Assembly: GCA_028015205.1 (NCBI GenBank)
Contig: CM051520.1
Span: forward strand, 10,512,501-10,576,500
Length of the DNA stretch: 64,000 nucleotides
Direction of reading: 5' to 3'
Source of the DNA: Mytilisepta virgata
Taxonomy: Eukaryota > Mollusca > Bivalvia > Mytilida > Mytilidae
A program made the translations under genes and the position numbers. Of this stretch, positions 1 through 12,890 are shown piece after piece. Under the pieces are notes generated by a model. That model was not told the DNA's origin, made no database searches, and saw nothing but the letters and a program-made list of their open reading frames with translations. Position 1 is the first letter of the stretch. The number at the start of each line of letters is the position of its first letter.

Positions 1-32
1 CCTCCCCATAAAAATCAAATGGTTGCTCCCTT
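1..32. mobile_element. Right end of a 270-bp TIR MITE, cut by window edge
   Basis: The first bases match the right terminal inverted repeat of the complete copy at 41205-41476 (CCCATAAAAATCAAATGG followed by TTGCTCCC) and are followed by TTA, the apparent target-site duplication. Only the terminus is inside the window. Confidence 0.5.
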
Positions 33-970
33 ATTAATGATAATACATTGCATGGAAATTTGTGCAGTCAGGAAATTTATTTATAATAATCTGTAATAAT
101 GCAAATTCTTAGAACTTGCATTTCATTCTTACATGTGAGGTAGCTTTCAGGTGCTGGTAATATTATGTTATGATTGGACTGGTCAGTAACTTCATATTAT
201 TTTAAATATAATTCATGTATAAAAAGTCATAGATCTTAAAATTTAAGCACCTTAAGTATAGTACATTTTATTCTTGTTATCTCAAACTCTTGTCAGAAAA
301 TTACTCATATCTAAAAATATTTAGCTGTCTTGTGATAGTAGTTGCACTATACCTACACCAGATAACTCCGTATTCATGTTATCTTAAAATATTCACCATG
401 GTTACAACAAATTAATATAATTAACAGTTAACTGTATACATGTACAAGGAACAGATTATAAACATTTCCAATGTATGTTGGATTCATTACATTTGTTGAA
501 TAACTATTATCATGGTATTGATGAGTGAAGTATGGCCAATACAGATATTGATAGATTATCATCCACCCCTTTCTAAAAATATGGGACAGTTGGGAGGACT
601 CTATTTTGTATTTTTTATTACATGGATCTGTTTCTGTCATCAACTCATTTTTGTCTGTGGGATCTAGATGGGTACTTGTAGATTTGGCCACTCACAAACT
701 CATTGTATATGCAAAACAAATTTAGTAGGAAAAGATTCCAAAAGTCACATTCTGAAAAAAAAAATATAGGGCTGACCATAGGTGATAAATTATCAATTGA
801 AATTAATTAGCCTAACTACAAATAAATGTTTGTATAAGATATTATCCAAAAGAAATTCTGTATTTAGGAAACAGCAAAGTTTTCAGTGAAATACTACATT
901 TAATGACAAAAACATAAATGAATTAACAGTATGGGTTATAAACTGTAATATTTCTACAGTTCTATTACAG
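33..970. other. Intron of the ABCB9-like gene, nothing else recognised
   Basis: AT-rich sequence upstream of the first recognisable exon. I looked for the preceding transporter exon (membrane helices before the GLRGW segment) and found no convincing open stretch with splice sites, so the 5' exons probably lie left of the window. A short minus-strand open frame at 428-691 has no recognisable features. Confidence 0.5.
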
Positions 971-3900
971 CAGGTTTACGTGGATGGTGTTTGTCTCTAG
1001 CCATGGCTCGCCTAGGGATTCGAGTAAGAAACCTATTGTTTGGGTCAGTTATAGAACAAGAGATAGGATTTTTTGACACAGTCAAAACGGGTAGGTTTAT
1101 TTATTAAGTCTAGGTGCAGATTAGGCCAAGAATAAAATACCTTTGTTTCCACTAATATTACGATGTGTAATTGCATGGTAAGAAATGGACTAAACCTTTT
1201 CTAAAGGATCCCCTTACTCCTATAAGTGCTACCTATAAATGTTTAAGAGGTAGACAAAACTTTATATTGTTTTTCTAGAACTTTCATTTTCATAAAGAAG
1301 ACATTTTGACTTTAATATAGGTTAGGCCAAAATAAAATATATGTGTGTTTCCTGTTTCCCGACCAACCCTAAATTCAGGCTCCAACCCTGAACATTTTAT
1401 TGACAAAGAACATCAAAATTTCAATTCCCGGAATTTTCGTCTTCTCCGATACGATTGTACCTTTAAAATGCATGTAATCTTTGAAGCGCTTGATGTCAAC
1501 GTCCTTATTTGGAGGTGCTAGTGATTGATAATATAAACGAAAATGGCTTATCGCAAGTTATGCAGCGATAAACACTAGTGGTTGCCCATCCATTTGGAAA
1601 CAAGTCATAATTGCAAAGTAAAATGTGGTGCCTACCTACCTGTCCTATTTTTGTCTCGCCTGCGACGAAAAGTAGTGGAGGCGAGATATAGGTATTACTT
1701 TCCGGTGGCGACGGCGGTGTAAATTTTTTAAAAACTTTAATAACTTTGCACATGTAATACCTGCAATTAAGATTTATGGTCCACTAGATAGCTTATCGTA
1801 TAAGGTTTGACGCAGTATACTTTGTCTTGTGACCCTTATTTTGATGATTCACTGACTCGGGTATCACCACTGAATATATTTTAAGGGTGGTGCACTTGAC
1901 AAAATTTTCAAATTGAAATTAGAATTTTTATAAGGTCTTGGTTTAATTTGTAAGGCATGTTAGAAACTGTTGAAAAAAACCTGCAAAACTGAAGGCAACT
2001 GCAAAACTAAGATAATTAAGGCATGAAGTTATACGTGTATGCAGTATAAATTGTCAAATATTCTACATTTCATCATATAATTATACAATTTTAAGAGTGG
2101 TGCTAATATCTAAGGGTGGTGCTGAAAATTTAAGAGTGGAGGAGCCCCACCCTTAAACAGCCTGCGGTGATCCCTGCTGACTTGCATAAACATGAATTAA
2201 AAATCTGCGTCCAAGTTTCGTGGTTAAATCCATTTCTCAGCAACTGTAATACCTAGGCCAACCATATTTGGTATATAGATAGTTCTTAGTGGGTACATGC
2301 CAGTCTGACACCTGGCTTGGGACCTTGACCTCAATTTCATGCTCGAGTGACTTTGTCACTTTTGCGTGGTTAAGTCCATTTCTCAGAAACTATAATACTT
2401 AGACCCACCGTATTTGGTCAATAGATAGTTCTTGATGGGTACATATCTGTCTGACACCTGCATTTTGACCTTGACCTTAATTTCATGCTTGAGTGACCTG
2501 CATCACATTTCCGTGATTAAGTCCATTACTCAGAAACTAGAATACCTAGACCCACCATATTTGGTCAATAGATAGTTCTTGGTGGGTACATGTCAGTCTG
2601 ACACCTGGCTTGGGACCTTAACCTCAATTTCATGCTTAAGTGACTTTGTCACTTTTTCATGGTTAAGTCCATTTTGCAAAATCTGTAATACCTAGGCCAA
2701 CCATATTTGGTCTATAGATTGTTCTTGGTGGGTACATGGCAGTCTGACACCTATCTTGGGACCTTGACCTCAATTTCATCTTTGAGTGACTTTGTTGTTT
2801 TTTCATGGTTAAGTCCATTTCTCAGCAACTAGAATACCTAGACCCCCATATTTGGTCAATAGATAATTCTTGGTGGGTACATGTGAGTCTGACACCTGGT
2901 TTGGGACTTTGACCTCAATTTCATGCTTGAGTGACTTTTTTCATGGTTAAGTCCATTCCTCAGAAACTGTAATACCTAGACCCACTGTATTTGGTCTATT
3001 GATAGTTTTTGGTTGGTACATGCCAGTCTGATAATTGTCTATGGACCTTGACCTCAATTTTATGGTTAAGTGACTTTCATCCAAATTTCTTGATTAAGTC
3101 CTTTTTTCAACAACTGTAATACCTAGACCCATCCGTGTTTGGTCAATAGATTATTCTTAGTGGGTACATGCAAGTCTGACACCTGTCTCTGGACTTTGAC
3201 CTCAATTGTATGCTTGAGTGACTTTGTAACATTTTCGAGATTAGTTCCATTTCTCAGCAACTTTAATACCTAGACCCCCCATATTTGGTCAATAGATAGT
3301 TCTTAGTGGATACATGTCGATATGACACTGCCTTTTGACCTTGACATCAATTTATTTTAATGCATTTTCCTTTGACTTGAAAAATGTTGGGTATCAGATA
3401 ATCATTATTCTGTGTCCATGTGCATACTCGGGCGAGACATGTAGTGTGTCCACTCTTGTTAATTTGATAAAGTAGGAAACACATGTATTTAATTTTGGCC
3501 TTATTGAAAAATGTATGGGGTTAGTTGGGTTGTAGGATAGGTTTTTATTTCTCGGCTACCCTTAAATGATTTTTAAAATCATATATTTTGAAATGTTGTC
3601 TATGCTGAAAATCTGAGTTATCTGAGAAAAAATGTGTTCAAACATTGGTTGTTTTAACATTGAATACAAAATACCTGTATAGAAATGTAGCCAATGTCAA
3701 TGATAAAAATTCAGAACCAAATTGTAGCAAATCATTGAAATAGAATTTCAATTATGGATGGATTAATATACTCTCATGCATGCACATACATGTACTGATT
3801 TCAATCCAATCAGACATACATTAGTTTTATGATGTGAAACGCTTTGTGCTTGGATTTCAGTCTTTTTATTTCAGGGGACATAACTTCTCGACTTACTTCT

Positions 3901-6900
3901 GACGCAACAGTAATGACTGAAACTGTAACATTAAACATAAACATTTTTGTAAGAAACATGATCCAAGCAGTTGGTATTATTGTTTTTATGTTTAAGTTGT
4001 CATGGAGACTATCTTTACTAACATTAACAGCCATCCCGATTGTTATGGGTGTGTCAAAGATTTATGGTAATTATTATAGAGTAAGTACTGGAAGTATATA
4101 GAATTGTAGATAATACTTGATTTCCGACTTAGTCCGGAATTACCGCATCCGGGGCAGAAAATATTATTCCGATCACATGACTTTAGTGTTTTGTTAGGCA
4201 TGAGAATGGCACTTTCCATGTTACGAGGAGGGAAATTTGAAGGATAATGCCAGTCGGGTGAGTTTTAGCTTTCTGTATTCATGGCATAATATACTCCTCT
4301 GGGACCGAAATTGTTACAACTTTTTGTCGCAAAATTTTACCGGGGCTGATATATTGTTATTGTTTCTATGCCTAACAAAACATTCTTTACCTCCGTCGCA
4401 AAGAGCGATCGATCTCGAAATATTCATATACCTACATTCTTTGGAATATTAGAAACAAGATAATGTCCCACTTTGTGAACTATGTAGATTCAATTTATTT
4501 GTCTCTAATATGTGTAAAAATAGATGGACATATTTTGCAGACTGTTGCTAAAATTTTTCTATAGTGTTCAAAGTTTTAAGGACAGAAAAACCCAAAAATA
4601 AATATTGTGTTAAAGTATGAATTTACTGCTGAATATTCAAATTATTATAGGATCTGGCAAAGAGAGTCCAAGATGCTTTGGCAGCAGCTAACAATGTAGC
4701 AGAAGAAGCTGTTTCCTCTATTAAAACTGTCAGAAGTTTTGCTAATGAGGACGGAGAAAAAGAAAGATACAAAACATCCCTTCACAAAGCCTTCAGAATT
4801 AATGTAAAACAGGCAAATATATATGCTGGATATGTGTGGTGTACTCAGGTGAGCTAAATAATAGCTTTGCAGTTCACTTAAAGGTCCTGAATGAAAGAGC
4901 GTGTCATGTATTACTCGAAATCTCGAATGCAGTAGAGAGGAACGCAAATATAATCTCTTAAATAAATTTACCTTATTTCTTCCATTTTTATTTTCTGTCC
5001 CTTATTAATGCATTTTGAAATGGTTTTTGTTCTAAATTTATAGTTGAATGTTCAAAGTTGATGTTTTAAAAAGTTTGAATGAGCTGTCCTAAGTAAAAGT
5101 GGTGATTTGGTCAGATGGAAAAGGGTCAATATTTGGGGTGTTGTCTGCTGTCTTCAGGAATTCTGCTACCTTAGGAGATATTTTTGACAATATTTTGAGT
5201 TAGCACTGATGATTTTTTTATGACGTTTGATATTATGATCAGAAGTAAGTATACTTTGCACATGACAAAGATTTTCAAGTTTGAGCCAGTGCGATTTTTT
5301 AATTAATTTTATTTTAATATGAAAATGCACTATGAATTAATTCTTCTTAAAACTTGAGTTTTAATTAATGAGATGTTCATCGTGTCATATCCTTTACAGA
5401 AATACATTGCACTGATTTCTGAATTTCATATTTTGTAAATATTTTTTCAGTTATTTGAATTAGGATTAACAGTGGGTGTATTGTATTATGGTGGACATTT
5501 AGTTCTGACGAAGACGTTATCAGGAGGGAATCTAGTGTCGTTTATATTGTATGAAATGCAGCTAGGAAACTCTATAGATGTAAGCATAGTATAAGACTTT
5601 AGGACTTAAAAATAAGTTGGGAGTGCCTAAGTTGTTTCAAATGTAACTGAAATGATACCAGCCATTTGTGATTTGGTCATTAGCAGGTACATGTATAGAA
5701 ATATAAATACTGCTATGTAAATGGTATTCAGAGTAACCTGTAATGTTGGGTTTTTCTATGGTGATGTATGATGGGCATTCAGGTGGGCAGGTAGACTACT
5801 GGGCTGGGGATTCCAACAGTTATGCAGAACAATTTTGTTTGTGGTCAGCTTGTCAGCTCATTTCTTGTTGAAGCACATTATTCTTTTTCGCTCAGCTTGA
5901 CCAAAGTGCTATTGCAATCACTTGACATTTGTTGTCCATAAACTTTTACATATCATTTTTCTCCTCTGAGACCACTGTGCAAATTGGGACTTGGTTGGTC
6001 TCCTTTCAAAATTGTGTCCAGTGGTCTGGATAATATTCAAATATGGCCACTGCTACTAAAAATAGAAAAATATTTAAAAATTTTCTCCTCTGAAACTGTG
6101 CACTACCGGTATACAACTTGTGTGAGCCTGTAATTATTTTATTGAGTTGATTTTTGCATGATGTAGGAGATGGGTGAAGTATTTACTGGACTTATGCAGG
6201 CAGCAGGAGCATCCGAAAAGGTGTTTGAATACATTGACAGGGAACCAATTGTTAGAAATACAGTCAAGGACAAAATGGTAGCAGAGTCTGTTATTAGTCA
6301 GGACAACAATACTGAAAGGCTAAGTGGACAGATTGAATTCAAGAATGTCACATTTTCATATCCCTCAAGACCAGAAACAAATGTATTGAAGGTATATATG
6401 TGTGCTAGTGTGTTGGCTTTGTTAAATATACTTATTTGAGTTTGATAATCAAATTGGACAACAACACTTCAATGAGTCTGCTATTTTTATTAAGTTAACG
6501 GTAGTCTACATGTTTCGCCTGGCAGGCAGGCGTCATCAGGACAATTTACATACAGAAATTTATTTAGAAGTACCCAAAGTGGTACATTGAATTTGATGTC
6601 ACAATGTGTGTTTTCAAGGTGAGAGGAGGTTACTGCTTCCTGGCGCGTCGGTAACAATGGGAAGATTTTGATCGCCGCTAATGATAATAAAATTGTCAGA
6701 AATCGTTCCCTTGTAAATTATTTGAATTTGTTTTTTTTTTTAAGATCTCTGACATCAAACATTTGCATGGAACATGATTTCATGTGTACATTTTAGTTCA
6801 TTTATAAATAAAAGCCTTAAAATTTATTTGAATGGATAATTGGTTTGGCTCTTTTATTATCAAATTCAAAAGACACTGTAAAAAAATAATTTTAGATGAA

Positions 6901-9900
6901 AGGAATGTGAGACATCAGAAGTAAATGTCAGAATTACTTTGAAACATCAGAAATTACAGTTTGGAATACAGATATTTACATATATTGGATCAATAGAATT
7001 CATATCAGTTGAGGCAATTCTAAGCCCAAAATGAACTTTATTGACTCAATAATTCTTTATATTAAGAATATATATTACCTTGTAATGAATTCACCTTGAT
7101 TTTAACTCATTTAATAAGAAATTGCTATGAAATTTATCACATCAGTTTTAACCATCAAAACATGACATTTCTACGGAAGCATATTAGTGCCACACAAACT
7201 TTTTTTTTATATTTCTTCCTATGTTTACATTATAACGCAAACCTTTGCGACATAATGCTAACATTATAATTATAAGGTTTGCATTATCTCACTAAGTTTT
7301 GCGTTATCTCACAAAGGTTTAAGTTATCTCGCAAAAGTTTGTGTTATCTCGCAAAGGTTTGCATTATCTCAATAAGATTAGCGTGATCACGCAAATGTTT
7401 GTGTTTTATAATGCAAACATAAGAAGAAATATGAAAAAAAAAGTTCGAGTTTTTGATAACAAGAGTTGATCGTATACATTTTTCATACTGGATTTAATTT
7501 TTTTTCAGAATGTCTCTTTCAAAGTAAAACCAGGAGAAGTAGTGGCTTTAGTTGGACCCAGTGGAGGGGGTAAATCTTCATGCATCAATCTGTTAGAGCA
7601 TTATTATGAACCTCTGTCTGGACAGGTGTTACTGGATTCTAAACCCATAAAAGACTATGATCATAAATTTCTGCATACAAAGGTACCAGTCTACACAATT
7701 ACTGTAAATTTGGAAACTAATGAATTTATTTATTATTGTGAATCTCAGAGGAATGATGATAATACTAGATTACTGAATGGGATTCTAGTACATATGGTAA
7801 CATTATAGAAAATTTTATTGCATTGTTCTTTCTGTCATATTTTTGTCCTAATTAAAAACAATTCACTATATTTAAAATTTATCAAAGACAGATTTATGTT
7901 ACAGATGAACAAATATCACATTAATAAATTGATAGTAATTGTATTGAGATTATAATTTCATGACTAAACGGTATCATCGGGGTGTTGATTTCAATTAATT
8001 TTCATTGGATACCAATTCTTTTATGTTTTTTGTCAATTAATTTTAATCACAAATTTTAAAATTCAACGAAATGCATGTTTTATAATGTATTTTTACTAGA
8101 ATATTACAAAACTATAAAATTCTATATTATTAAACAGTTTCCAATTTCCCCCAAAAAAATGAATGACCTCAAATATAAATGACTCCACAATACCAAGCAG
8201 AATGTATTATTTTATAGATTTCACTAGTAGGACAAGAACCAGTATTATATGCAAGGTCACTCAAGGAAAACATTAGTTATGGTATGGTTGGAGATGTTTC
8301 CATAGAAACAGTCAAACATGCAGCAGGTCTAGCTAATGCCCATCAGTTTATAATGGAAATGGAGAAGCAGTATGACACAGAGGCAGGAGAGAAAGGACAA
8401 CAATTATCTGGTAAATATATAAAAATTCTAAATTTTTTCCCCAAAATTAAAAAAAAATCAAATAAAATTCTCAAGAGGAATAATACTGAAGAAGTAATTA
8501 TTTACAGATACAAACATGACATAATTTAAAAATATAAATTTATTTGGTAATTGTCAAATTGAAATATCTTCTAGGATGAACAAGGGAATAGATTGATCAC
8601 ATGTAGGGGTGTCTTTAGGGCATCCACAAGGAACAGAAGCCCCAAATGCAAGAAATACACTAAAGTGCCTTGAAAACAGTGTTGTCTACGATTAAACAAA
8701 AGTGACATAAAGTTCATTCATATCATCATCCTTGTTTATACTGGGGTCTCATTGTATCACTATAGTTAATTGTTTTCACATGCTGAAAAAAATAGGGCAC
8801 TGGAATGTTGATTTTTTGTGAAGTTAGCCCAACATCTAACCTTTCATTAAATAAAACTTATTTTTCACTTGCATTTTCTTTTACAATCATAAAATGCTCA
8901 TAAAAAAATGTGGCAATTTTATGTTCTTAAAAATAGGTTCTCATTATATTGCTGTATTGGAAATAAATGTCTATATAATTATTTCTTGAAAAAATCTAGT
9001 GAAGGCATTTGGTATGGACAAACGTCAACCACTTATCAGTAAATTGGGATCACTTTTTAATCCAAATTTCTTAAACATACAGTTTGGCATAAATTCTTAC
9101 ATGGTAACCTGAGAAAAATTTGAAAAGAGCAGAAAATCACACACAAATTACAAGTCTGCAGTTTATTTCCTTGTTCTTGAGAAATTTTCAAAAAATGTTC
9201 CTTTCCAGTTTTACACTTCTCTCCTAGTAAATACACAATAAATATTGAGTTTGTGCATGGCACCATGTTGATGTTCTGGTAATATGGGGCCACCCTTAAA
9301 ATAATGTTTGTTTGCCTTTTTCCGACTGTACCTTGAGAGGGGAGGGTAGGTAGGTAGGGAAAATATTTTATTTTATCAGATTTGATGGAGGTTCATCTAG
9401 CAATGAAAGAGTGGAAGATATAATCATGATAACAATGCTGCTGATACTTTAAAAACAGAAACAAAAACATTTTATTGAACAAAGTAACAAGAATAATAAA
9501 CATTTAAAACAACAAACAATTGGATAGTAAACTAAACTTACAGAGACTAGATTTAAGACTAGAATGACAAAATATACCATTTGAGTATTAATATATTCCA
9601 TAACAAACATATTTAATTTCAGTGCAATTCGATATAAAAGTAACTATTCTACAACTTGATGTAATTCAAACATGTCATTTTGAGTTATTTTTTTGGATTT
9701 TTTTTCATCACTGGTTTCCCAGCAGTCTTGCACTCTCCACATATTGGCAGCACAATTTTGTATTTGTTTAGTTCTTCTGCGTCCTTTTCGGTATTAGGAG
9801 CTGCACAGTGGCAACAAATATCCTTGGCCAACCTTATGGGCGTATTATAAGCATAATAGCTAAATTCGATAGGAGTTCTGCAATCAATGACATGCGGTTT

Positions 9901-11105
9901 TCACGAAATTGTCCCACAAACGCTTGACTTAAATGGCGCTTACTTAGCGAAACCGAAGCATCTCATTGATACCGATAGTTAAAAGAAAAAACCCGGCACA
10001 GGTGCGGAAACGACCCCGAGATTTCGGGATTGATCGATCTTATAAAAAAAAAATTTATAAAATTTAAGAGCAATAAAATTTTGTCACTCGGCCCGATTTT
10101 TGAAGGTCGGTCGGAAAAAGGCAAACAAACAATATATTATTTTAGGCCTGGTGATACAGTGGGACTAGCGATACAATGGGAACCGAGTATACGGTATATA
10201 TTACTGCATTTACAGGTGTACTATTAGCACCTCAGATTTCATTCTCAAGGAAAGTCGAGACTTTTTAGATTCATCAGTATAAAAATGGATTTTGTTAAAA
10301 TATAAGATCAAGTACATTTGTACAATGGCAGTATGAATGATGTAAGATATCAAACAAAATTTGATATGACAATTTTCAAACATACTTATAAACTTATAGG
10401 AGGACAAAAACAAAGAATTGCAATAGCCAGAGCTTTAATTAGGGAACCAGTTGTACTGTTACTAGATGAGGCAACAAGTGCATTAGATTCTGAATCTGAG
10501 CATGTGGTAAGTTTAATGTAAACAGTAAGGAACCAGCTGTACTACAATACAGGAAATTAAAATAAATCAACATGCATATAATTAATACAGAATTGTCAGG
10601 GGTGAGTTTCTGAAAACGAACAAAGAATGTTAAAGAATATGAGGAATTTTATGGAGAGATTTCATAAATCTTTGCATTTTTGGGACAACAAATGATGAGT
10701 CTCATTGCTGTGAGATATTACTTATACAAAGTTCTAATTATTAGAGAAATTTGATTTTCACAGTATTTTATATAACAGGTACAACAAGCTATCTACAGAA
10801 ATTTAATAGGAAGGACTGTGATAATAATAGCACATAGACTAAGTACTGTAGAGAAAGCAGACAGAATTATTGTCATAGATAAAGGCAGAGTGGTAGAGGA
10901 AGGCAGTCATTCGGAACTCCTCAAAAGTAATGGAAAATATGCTGGTCTTGTACAACGACAACTTCTGCAAACAGAAGAGGAAGTGTCTGATAATATTTTG
11001 TCCCATGATTTACATGTGACTAGTAATAGTGTTGGTATTAATGATAGAGACAGAAGGCTGTCGTTTAAGTCAACCTGTCTAATAACATCTTCAAGCTGTC
11101 ATTGA
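971..11105 (+). CDS. ABCB9: ABCB9/TAP-like half ABC transporter, 3' part (9 exons)
   Basis: Half-size ABC exporter of the TAP branch of subfamily B. The closest relative I recognise is ABCB9 (TAPL), a lysosomal peptide transporter that works as a homodimer. Exons: 971-1090, 3875-4080, 4651-4848, 5451-5579, 6167-6391, 7509-7682, 8218-8410, 10400-10506, 10779-11105 (TGA). All junctions are GT..AG and the frame stays open for about 558 residues, so roughly 200 N-terminal residues are missing to the left. Exons 1-5 encode the end of the transmembrane domain, including the coupling-type segment [10 protein letters not shown]. Exons 5-9 encode the nucleotide-binding domain: A-loop Tyr in FSYPSRPE, Walker A GPSGGGKS (exon 6), Q-loop Gln in VGQEP (exon 7), signature LSGGQKQ split across exons 7/8, Walker B plus catalytic Glu in VVLLLDEA, D-loop SALD, and switch His in IIAHRLS (exon 9). 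All ATPase residues are intact, as expected for a homodimer. TAP1 or TAP2 is less likely because TAP1 has a degenerate ATP site. Confidence 0.9.
1649..3461 (+). mobile_element. Tandem-core repeat element, TCTCGCC family, copy 1
   Basis: It begins with an imperfect palindrome (TGTCTCGCCTGCGACG ... GGCGAGATATAGG) and ends with GGGCGAGACATG and a tail reading TGTCCACTCTTGTTAA. Between them lie about eight imperfect tandem units of ~147 bp (from ~2200 to ~3360). Each contains 'aatacctaga', 'tttggtcaatagatag' and 'gaccttgacctcaattt'. The two ends carry short inverted repeats (GTCTCGCC / GGGCGAGAC). The same family recurs at 45806-47016 and as minus-strand pieces at 16.5, 18.0 and 19.1 kb. It encodes no protein and is probably non-autonomous. 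The architecture resembles the 'pearl' elements known from bivalves (inference). Confidence 0.65.
1858..2176. mobile_element. Small hAT-like MITE nested in the tandem-core element
   Basis: The inverted ends are CGGGTATCACCACTG on the left and a right end whose complement reads CAGGGATCACCGC. They are flanked by a direct repeat CTGACT (1852-1857 and 2177-2182). Internal 'taagggtggtg' motifs near both ends resemble subterminal repeats. The termini match the larger element at 27596-28782, suggesting one family. Confidence 0.5.
7196..7445. mobile_element. TIR element with internal 21-bp array
   Basis: Arms of about 45 bp are inverted (AACTTTTTTTTTATATTTCT on the left; the right arm reads its complement with few changes, ending GAAATATG plus an A-run and GTT). 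Between them are about seven degenerate copies of a ~21-bp unit around TTTGCGTTATCTCGCAAAGG. It lies in intron 6167-6391/7509 of the ABCB9-like gene. No ORF. Confidence 0.5.
8411..10399. other. Intron 7 of ABCB9-like gene with nested minus-strand exon
   Basis: This intron splits the ABC signature motif LSGG|GQ. It is AT-rich with one notable region at about 9470-9900 on the opposite strand (separate entry). The rest, including 10030-10390, shows only short unsupported open frames. Confidence 0.5.
9471..9900 (-). CDS. Putative nested terminal exon, CxxC-rich C-terminus, partial
   Basis: On the minus strand an open frame enters after a stop near 9901 and ends at TAA 9685-9687. It could begin at an acceptor-like TTGATTGCAG (~9875). 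It encodes about 65 residues with CCHC and CGEC cysteine pairs about 30 residues apart (…[11 protein letters not shown]… and …[13 protein letters not shown]…), then a Lys-rich tail, consistent with a small zinc-binding C-terminus. A 3' UTR-like stretch follows with AATAAA on the minus strand at 9471-9476. No start codon or upstream exon was identified. It may be a 3' terminal exon of a nested gene, a retrocopied fragment or a transposon-derived ORF end. I do not recognise the family. Confidence 0.35.
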
Positions 11106-11900
11106 TAAGAATTCCATTGGTAGAATGTTCTGTCCTAAACTTTCATCGTAGTCAAAACCTATTTGAAAATCCTTCTACATAACACATCATTTTTTCTTAT
11201 CATTTGCATTTCGAAATCCCCATCTTTTTGGTGTCCTAACAAAACTGAGTGCAGCTAGTCTGAACTAGTCAGATATATATGGAAAGGTAATGCAGATGTC
11301 AATCAAACATTATTTTTACCAATTTTATACATTGACTTGGGGACAAAAATGTTTTGTCATTGATATTTATTTAGTTTATTCCTGAAGATCTCATAAATAC
11401 CTCGCCCATTGTTTTAATAGTTATTTGTTTATAAGTTGTATTTTTTAGCATAGGCCCTTTTGAATAATTATTGAAAGATCTTGCCTGAAACCACAGAATC
11501 AATTAAGTTAATCACATCCACAAAACCAAGATTGCTGCTTCACACTTTAGTTTTGTTTAAGGTGGACAGATTAAATCCAGGTGAGATTTGTAGGCTCCTG
11601 AGAACATTCATTTTTTTCGTCAAGAATGTCATTTTCGTTGCAAATTTATTAAATCTGTTCTAAGGGAGAAAGTTATTTACTTAGGAAGAGGAGACTGATG
11701 TAGTATTTACTTAGGAAGAGGAGACTGCTGAATGATGTAGCTGACCTATTTGTAAAAATGTTTTGAATTATATTACCCTATTAGTGTCTACTCAATTACA
11801 TATAGGTAAATCGGCAAGATGACGTCACTGAGGATTGTAACATAAACAGGAGATGTAATTGTTATTTCAAGACAAAGGATAATAGGGGGACGGGGGTGAT
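11106..11900. other. Probable 3' UTR and flank of the ABCB9-like gene
   Basis: Non-coding. A 22-bp block 'ttacttaggaagaggagact' is duplicated at ~11678 and ~11707. The segment around 11565-11605 (GGTGAGATTTGTAGGCTCCTG) resembles the 3' end of the tandem-core GTGAGC repeat family, so a fragment of that family may begin here. Confidence 0.4.
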
Positions 11901-11929
11901 TTAAAAAAAAACATGGTTGCCACAAGGCA

Positions 11930-12890
11930 AACTTAGTTTAACATAGGAACCTATGGGAAAATTCACTTAAAGCTGTTCTTATCTGAAACCATTGAGCAAA
12001 ACTTTGCAGCAATGATTCTTAGGTGGTCCTCTTTCATAGTTGTATCCAATAACCTGTAATGCCGTCCAAGATGGCTACCACTGGCACACTTAGTTTATCA
12101 TAGGATCCAATGGAAAATTCACTTAAGATCTTCTTGTTTGAAACCACTAAGCTTATCAGAACCAAATGTGGTCCTCTTTTAGAAATATATCTGATGACCT
12201 CACCCTCTATCCAAGATGGCCACCAAAGTTGTAAATAGTTTAACATAGGGCCCTACTGGAAAATTTACTAAAAGATCTTCTTGTCTGAAATCACTAAGCC
12301 AATTGGAACCAAACTTGGCAGCAATGGTCCACAGATCAGTATTCCAGGTAGCTTAAAATAGAGAGGTGCAGCACCCTGCCCCTTTTCCAATGCAGACATT
12401 TGACTTTTCAATGCTCCCCTCTGCCCTCTGCAATAAGTATGACATAAAATACAACTAATCACTGTTTTGATGCACATAAAAAATACTGAATTAAAGAGTG
12501 CAGAGAAACTAATAGAACTCTTAAAAGGGCATTAGATAAGTGAATAATTGATATTTCTTAAAAGTTGACTTGATCTTGTTTGCCCTTTTCAAATGTGGAA
12601 ATACGTTAAAGTGCCCCTTATCCTCAATAAATGCTCCTCTGCCCTTAAATATTAGTTGGAACAATGCATATGGTCCTCTTTTAGAAATATTTTGATGACC
12701 TCGCCTGCAATTCAAGTTGGCCACCACATACAATTACATATTACCCTATTGTAAAATTCACCAAAAAAATATTCTTTTTTGAAACCAGTGTTCCAGACTG
12801 CTAACCAAGATGGACATAGTCAAACACTTGATTCTCCTTTAAGTCTGCAAATGACATCCACGTGACTGATAAGGGCTCCTGGGAGCCACT
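11930..12890 (-). repeat. Tandem-core repeat, GTGAGC family, partial
   Basis: Four to five degenerate ~170-180-bp units containing 'aacttagtttaacatagg', 'cttcttgtctgaaaccac', 'ggaaccaaacttggcagc' and 'ccaagatggccacca'. It ends in a 3' hairpin GGGCTCCTGGGAGCC (12873-12887) followed by ACTAG. The same family is at 30.4, 37.1, 42.4 and 63.5 kb. Strand is nominal. Confidence 0.6.

Larger units (their letters stand above)
1091..3874. other. Intron holding a tandem-core repeat element
   Basis: Starts GTAGGT and ends in a pyrimidine tract plus CAG. Most of it is the mobile repeat at 1649-3461, itself interrupted by a small hAT-like MITE at 1858-2176. The remainder is AT-rich with no feature recognised. 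Confidence 0.6.

Noticed and set aside
10530..10550. Duplicated piece of ABCB9 exon 8 in the next intron
   Set aside because: GGAACCAGCTGTACT resembles exon sequence GGAACCAGTTGTACT, but the match is about 15 bases and has no further extension.
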